Source of the DNA: Hofstenia miamia
Lineage: Eukaryota; Xenacoelomorpha; Acoela; Hofsteniidae
NCBI GenBank assembly: GCA_900660155.1
Contig: CABFPE010000126.1
Location: 756,127 to 820,126 of the forward strand
Direction: 5' to 3'
DNA length: 64,000 bases
Position 1 is the first letter of the stretch. Each line of letters begins with the position of its first letter. Made by a program: the position numbers and the translations under genes. The notes under the pieces were generated by a model that was given only the letters and a program-made list of their open reading frames with translations, was not told the DNA's origin and searched no databases. Positions 58,548 through 64,000 of the stretch are shown here, piece by piece.

Positions 58548-58837
58548 GTGTTCATTCAATCGTGTAAATTAGCGTTTCAAATGGACCTTCGTTTCAACTT
58601 AGCGACGGCTACCGTCGTATTTTACTTGCCATTTACAATTATGTGTATCGCAAACATACGCATATTCAACGTCATCAAAAAAAGTTCCCAGAATCCAGCG
58701 CTAGGAAGAAAACGCAGCCAAAAATCCCCTCAGAGCCGAGAAATGCAATCAGGCGGCGGCAATTCACATTTCACTAAGCAGGCTACAATGTCCACCGATG
58801 AAGATAAAGTTTCCATACAACACCCTCAAATTAGAAG
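58548..58837 (+). CDS. aminergic GPCR exon: ECL2 cysteine, TM5, ICL3 start
   Basis: The exon follows a TTTTAG acceptor in phase 0, joining the previous exon in frame, and ends at AGAAG/GTAGAC in phase 2. QSC supplies the ECL2 cysteine, 22 residues before P5.50, exactly as in muscarinic and H1 receptors. TM5 is NLATATVVFYLPFTIMCIAN: T5.42 is kept, residue 5.46 is V (Asn in H1, Ala in muscarinic), F5.47 and P5.50 are kept, but residue 5.58 is Asn instead of the near-universal Tyr. After IRIFNVIKK comes a serine-, lysine- and glutamine-rich third loop (about 60 residues so far), typical of long-ICL3 aminergic receptors. TM6-TM7 exons are not found in the remaining 5.1 kb. Subtype cannot be settled: loop 2 favours H1, TM5 favours muscarinic. 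Confidence 0.85.
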
Positions 58838-60244
58838 GTAGACAATTTACTTTAAAAAAATCATCAGCAAATATGTATAAATTAACAATTGGGATTGGAA
58901 TAAAAATTCATTTTCAAATTTATCTAATTCATTTGATAAATTACAAAATTTTACCAAAATATTTCTGATCATTGATGGTATAATTTCGAATTAGATAGAT
59001 GAATAACGTTCATAAAGATAATACTATTAAACGCTTTTGCTTAACTGATCAGAGAATATCATTCGGCTTATAAATTGAAACTGGACTTAGTAGATGCAAC
59101 AATTTAAAACATTTTAAATATTTTAGATAAAACCATTTTAAGGTATTAAGATTTTTCTGGAAACACATAGAAGCAAACATTGAATTATGATAACTTATCA
59201 ACACTAATTTTTCATACATCGAAACAAAGTTTTGCTACTTTGTCGGTAAAAAGTCGGTTACGAAGTCCGAATTGATGAATCCGAAAAATTACTTCCCAGT
59301 CTTTCTATAAAATTCTATACGGATTTGAAAAAAAAATTAAAAAATGTTGCAAAGAATATGCTTAAAACACAGTTTTATCATCATTTGCTTTAAACATCAT
59401 CACACTGCCTGTATGCAATGCTCATTATTTCACTTTCATGCGTCAAAGCCACGTATTCCTCATTTTTGTATTTTTCTAAAAGCCTTTCGAAAAGAGAAAG
59501 GAATACACTTCGGCGTAGTAAAGTATAATTGAAATTACACAGCACTTTAAGGTAATTGATGCGCGAAAAATTAAAATATGCGAAAAAATAAAAATTAAAC
59601 ATGTTAGATAAATTATAAGTAAGAGGTTGACCTGAAATTAACCTCGTACATAGCTCCTTTTCAAATATACGAATACTAAACATCCTACTTGTAGAAATCT
59701 GTATGAGAGTAGAAAATTATACCTAGCTAACAAACTCGTTAGTTATGAACTGATTATGGTTACAAACTATTAGGCAGAGCCTGAGCCTGACGTCATCAAA
59801 ATTTTCAACGACATGACACGCCAGAAAATATTCACGTAATATAGCGCTACCCACACATATTCTCTTTAGCTTTCAAGTGACGTATTCATAAATCTTTTAG
59901 TGTGATGAATATTTTAATGAAAATTCCCCCGTATTTTCTAAAAGCTTGCTCATTCTATTCAGCACACTTTGAAAATATAATTTTTAAACGCCGACGGCGA
60001 CCAAAAGTCGTGTTCACCAGCCGAACAAATATAACAGCATTTAGCTTCTGGCTCTAGTGAAAAGGGTCTCCACTATTTAAGGATGAACGGAACTTTATCA
60101 CCATGCGTAGGCCTCATTTAGTTACGGCTTATTGCGATTAGTTTGCATATTCAAGAAACTTTTTTAAATGACAAATTTATTGGAATTGTAGAGTGCAAGA
60201 AATTAGTAAGTTTATATTTCCCACAAAATTTTTTTGCAAATACA
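58838..60244. other. noncoding, probable receptor intron
   Basis: No TM6 or TM7 signature (CWxPF, NPxxY) is seen. Frames at 59344-59532 and 59390-59683 carry no motif. Confidence 0.5.
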
Positions 60245-60252
60245 TCAATATG

Positions 60253-60665
60253 CAGCGGCGGATACAGAAAAAAATTTTAAAGGAGGTCCAAGGTGCTAGA
60301 AGGCAACAAAGAATTGAATTTTTCAATTTTTAAAATTCATCACTATGCACCGACTTCAAGAAATATATATAATAAAATCACATGCGTTCTTATTCTCCCT
60401 CATTCAATAGGAATATATTTAAAATCTTAAAAAATTCTGACTACTAAATATTTTTATTGAAATGTAATCTCAAGATTTATAGAATACATTATAGTCGAAC
60501 ATCTGAATGAAATACATTTTACATATACCACATCTCATAAAAGACTGTTCTTATTCACCCCATTTTACAGTACTAACGAATTTTCGTTTGTAATTATTAT
60601 TGTGCAATTTTAGTAAATTTTTCTTATTTTAGAGGGGGCCAGGGCCCCCGCTGTATCCACCCCTG
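60253..60665. mobile_element. complete hAT-type MITE with 8-bp target duplication
   Basis: The ends CAGCGGCGGATACAG and (complement of the right end) CAGGGGTGGATACAG form a 15-bp terminal inverted repeat with three differences. The flanking octamer TCAATATG is present perfectly on both sides (60245-60252 and 60666-60673), the target duplication length of hAT transposases. Subterminal GGAGGTCC and GGGGGCCAGGGCCC words add to the match. The 413-bp AT-rich core has no coding capacity. The intact duplication says the insertion is not very old. Confidence 0.88.
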
Positions 60666-60673
60666 TCAATATG

Positions 60674-63600
60674 TACATGTGCACAGGCCCGTAGCTAAGA
60701 ATTCCACAAAAAGATGGCACATAGTAGCACTAAACATGCAAACAATGCGGTTAATAAAATTTATAAAAAAGTAGTTTACTGCTTGAATTTCTATCTTGGC
60801 CACACTGGAGAAACAAATTATCTAAATCCTAATCACAAGAACCCAACATGTCAATTAAAATATCAAGAAATTTGAAGTATTTCTGAGAAGGGTCTTTCAC
60901 GGAACACTTATCCCTACACTCAATTACAAATAATTGAGTATCAATATTATTTGAATATTTTCACTGGTATTACAACAACCATAGAATATTCAATTTGAAA
61001 TTCTAATAAGATAGAATGTGTTTGTATGATCCCATAAAACAATCTCATCTTTATATATAATATCATAGATGTCCGTTCTTTAGGAATAATTTTTAAATGT
61101 TTGCAATATGAATCTGCAGTTATGTATTTCTTTAGTTTGGCCTAGCTCAAGTACAGGTCAACAAAATAATATATTTGAAAGATATCGGCTCAAAATTTAT
61201 AATTTCATTTGCGTAAATCATGTAAATGTGTATATGTATATTCCGATTATTCAATTAAAATTTTTCATGTACAAAAATGAAATTTAAGAAATCTGAATAT
61301 TGATGAATATTCTGTATGTTGAACCACTTGTAGTTCATAAATTTTAAAGTAATTCTAAAATTTAGACGTTTTTTGCCTATTAGTATGAAAGAAAAATAGA
61401 AATTTTAATTCGTTTGAGGAATTCAATAGCGAAAAGGAGAAAGTTGAACACAAAATAGATAGAAAATACATTCTGTTCCTTTCTTCCGTGCGCTTTCGCT
61501 TTCAATTTTGTGGAGGTTTACATTTGGGATTTATTGAAATCGTCAAAAGAATTCGTCACTAGGAACAAATGCAAACGCGACCATGGGCTGTTGAATTCGC
61601 TTGACACATTCCTCAAGTTGAACCAGTGTAAACGAGGCTTAAGCCTTTCAGTTACATTAGAGATGCTAATAAATTCAAGATCAGTGAAAATAATTGTTCA
61701 AAACTATAGCATCAGGAAACCATTTCATCTCAAAAGAGTTGCAGAGCTGTTCAAAAGTTCATTAGAAGGAAGGCCTTACAAACGAAGCTCATATTTTAAT
61801 AGAAATCGTTTCGGTGTATATTGTATATGGAAAATAGCAACATAGTAATTCACGATGATACATTTTATGTAGTCGTTCTTAAAGGGTCATTCTTTATGAT
61901 ATATGAATAGTATAAATATAAACCAAGTTCTCTTTTTCAATCGCTATGAGTTCCTCAAGTTTGAGTAAGTGGGAGGTAGTATGATATGATTCCTAAAATT
62001 TTCTTAAAGAACTGTTAAAGCTCTCTTCTAGCATGATCCAGTTAAAAAAGCGTTGAAGTCTATCTACTTTTTTTAAAATGATGAAGATAATATATTGTTC
62101 CTTTGGCTGATTGAAGTGTCAGTTTTCATTAATTACTAAAACTTCAAAAAACCTGAAAGAAGGATAGGCACGAATTGATAAAAACTCCATACTTACTGTC
62201 TACAATATTATTAATTTTCTATTTTGACAGTAAAAAAGTAAAAAATTTAAAAGGTATCAAAATTCCTTTTTTAACAGGGCATTAGAACGAAGATGACTTC
62301 AGTAAACAAACTAATATATTGGTTTTTCATTTTTTTACTTTTATATACAAATTATGTAATTTCACATAAAATGAAAGCATAAATGAGTTCAATGGGCTTA
62401 AAAGTGGAATTCTGTGTTGTTTTCGTTTCGCGACTCTCTTCACCAAAGCAGTGAATTTACTTTGACAAATTGACCAACAATCAGGATGGTACGAACCCTC
62501 ATAAAGCTACATTGACAAATAAATCAACCATGTGTATACCATGTCAGCAAAAAATGTAAAAAAACGAAAAAGCACACGGAATCAGGACAAAAAGAGCAAT
62601 CGTTATTAATGGCTCTCAAAATAGAAATAAAGATTTTGGTACAAATAATTATTATATTTTTGGATGCAATTGTATAAATTATAGAAAGAAAAAATTCACG
62701 TTGTAAGCGGCTAATTTCAGAATAAACACATATTAGAAAAATGAATGAATTTAAACAATATGATAATGTTGGAGTTTGTTAAGGGTCTATATGACACTTT
62801 AAACAGGCCTCATTTCACAGATAAAATTACTGTAGCCCTATAAGCAGTGTCAGAAAACAAACGCATTAATCAGTTTTTACAATTGATCACTTGTATTTGA
62901 ATTAGGAATGCTAATTGTACACTCTTGCTGACTAGGCATTTTCCAACAGCAAATCGTCATTATTCTCATATGTCTTCATGGAGCACATCAAATAACATTG
63001 AGGAATAAAAGGTGTCCTTCTACATAAGGTTATATTAGCTATAGCGCCATTTTGTCTTTAACAGAGGCCATGACGCTAAACAAATAGTTCCGCTAATTGT
63101 AGTGTGCTTACTTAGATAATATTTGAGTTTATTAAATGTCATTTATTCTTATGAACATCCATTATAATACAATTATAATGGCACCGAAAAAATCACACCG
63201 CTGCTCTATTTTGGCTTACAAATCTTTTCCTAATATATCTTGAACGCACAAATACGGCTTTATATTCTCTTTCTAATGGCGTAACTCGCTAAAATTACCA
63301 GTAGGGGCTGAAGCAATATTTCAGAAAAGGGTAGACTCATCCAGAGGGTAGTCTTAATTGAATTTTTCATTAAGTTTTTTTTCCACAAAAATCATCTGAA
63401 CATTTCAAATTCTTAATTTTATATTTAACATTTTTTTGATAAATACCATAAATTTTGTCACAGATGTTAAAAACATTTATAAGCATCAAAATTATAAATT
63501 TTAAATATAATAGCAGTCATTTAGTGCTTGTTTTTGACAAATTTTAATAATTATAAGATTTTATTAATCTAGAGGCCCAAAATATTCGAAAAGATTAACG

Positions 63601-64000
63601 GGGATTTACATAAATTTAACATATGAGTTGGGCAGGTGCAGATAAATTTATAAGTGAAACCATAGTTCGTCCCAATGTAGTTTACGTTGCTTAAAAAATC
63701 TTAAGAAATCGCGTTGTTTCACTCGAGTAAAATAAGGAAACAACGTACTTGTTGCAAAATTTTATATTTCAATATCGCGTAATCACTAAACTATTCAAAC
63801 GTGTCTACAATGTCTGTTTCAATTTTATCATTGTCCGAGTCGTCTTTGCCTCATTGGGTTTAGAATATCGCACATATCAAGTAACAGTCACGTGCCCAGA
63901 CCCCAAGATTTTCAAGTTTGCTAATAGACTTGGAGAAAATTCTTTGTGACTGGAAAAATGGTTTGTCCTTTAAAAAGGATGCCATACTGTTTAAGGTTAA
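60674..64000. other. gene-free stretch to the window end
   Basis: CAGGCCCGTAGCTAAGAATTC at 60685 resembles another hAT-type element end without a partner. The plus-strand frame at 61510-61845 (111 codons, lysine/arginine/serine-rich, ending in GVYCIWKIAT) has no recognisable domain and no ATG start; I would not call it a gene. The frame at 63749-63949 also lacks motifs. No TM6/TM7 exon is seen. Confidence 0.45.

Noticed and set aside
61510-61845. 111-codon plus-strand frame as a host gene
   Set aside because: No ATG, no domain, no clear splice sites and no similarity I recognise; basic composition does not distinguish it from chance.
1-64000. CRISPR arrays, prokaryotic operons, rRNA genes
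   Set aside because: No regularly spaced repeats, and the coding style (introns, LINEs, Tc1, hAT) is animal throughout.

Overview
The window is AT-rich eukaryotic DNA from an animal, most likely an invertebrate. Host coding sequence is sparse and split by introns with good GT/AG borders. Most of the recognisable protein-coding signal is transposon debris: LINEs of at least two kinds, Tc1/mariner, hAT-like and foldback MITEs, and Gypsy-type LTR fossils. I see no operons, Shine-Dalgarno sites, CRISPR array, rRNA gene or convincing tRNA gene. No marker fixes the phylum; an aminergic receptor with histamine/muscarinic features argues for a bilaterian.

Two host genes can be defended. (1) A mitochondrial thioredoxin (TXN2-like) lies on the minus strand. 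Its presequence exon is at 24488-24625 and its active-site exon at 18267-18484. A 6.0-kb intron between them holds a hAT-like end and an old Gypsy fossil. The last few codons were not found. (2) An aminergic G-protein-coupled receptor lies on the plus strand. Its TM3-TM4 exon is at 57053-57315 and its TM5-ICL3 exon at 58548-58837. A start-codon exon entering TM1 at 30704-30776 may belong to it, which would make the next intron some 26 kb of transposon-filled DNA. TM2 was not found and TM6-7 must lie beyond the window. A third, weaker candidate is an orphan 65-codon first exon at 25469-25663, divergent from the thioredoxin gene.

Layout: 1-8.5 kb, gene-free apart from small repeats and a hAT-like MITE; 8.5-12.6 kb, LINE remnants in opposing orientations; 12.6-18 kb, gene-free with one foldback MITE; 18-24.6 kb, thioredoxin gene; 25.4-28.9 kb, orphan exon, a degenerate LINE, then an R4/Dong-like endonuclease LINE bracketed by TAA and ATT tracts and cut by a gap; 30-33 kb, possible SINE, possible receptor exon 1, Tc1 element; 34.8-37 kb, an 845-bp duplication around a Gypsy fragment with single Ns at both joins (probable assembly artefact), then a palindromic MITE; 40-42 kb, two hAT-like elements each with its own repeated word; 43.8-53.8 kb, a cluster of Gypsy-lineage fossils including two copies of an unrecognised gene next to the LTR; 53.83-54.83 kb, a 1,000-N gap; 54.8-60 kb, a LINE scrap and the receptor exons; 60.25-60.67 kb, a complete hAT MITE with a perfect 8-bp target duplication; then gene-free to the end.

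The strongest novelty candidate is the long, non-envelope-like gene region beside the LTR in the Gypsy lineage (43.8-44.6 kb plus, 50.7-53.8 kb minus). The most practical warning is the chimera-like duplication at 34.8-37.0 kb.
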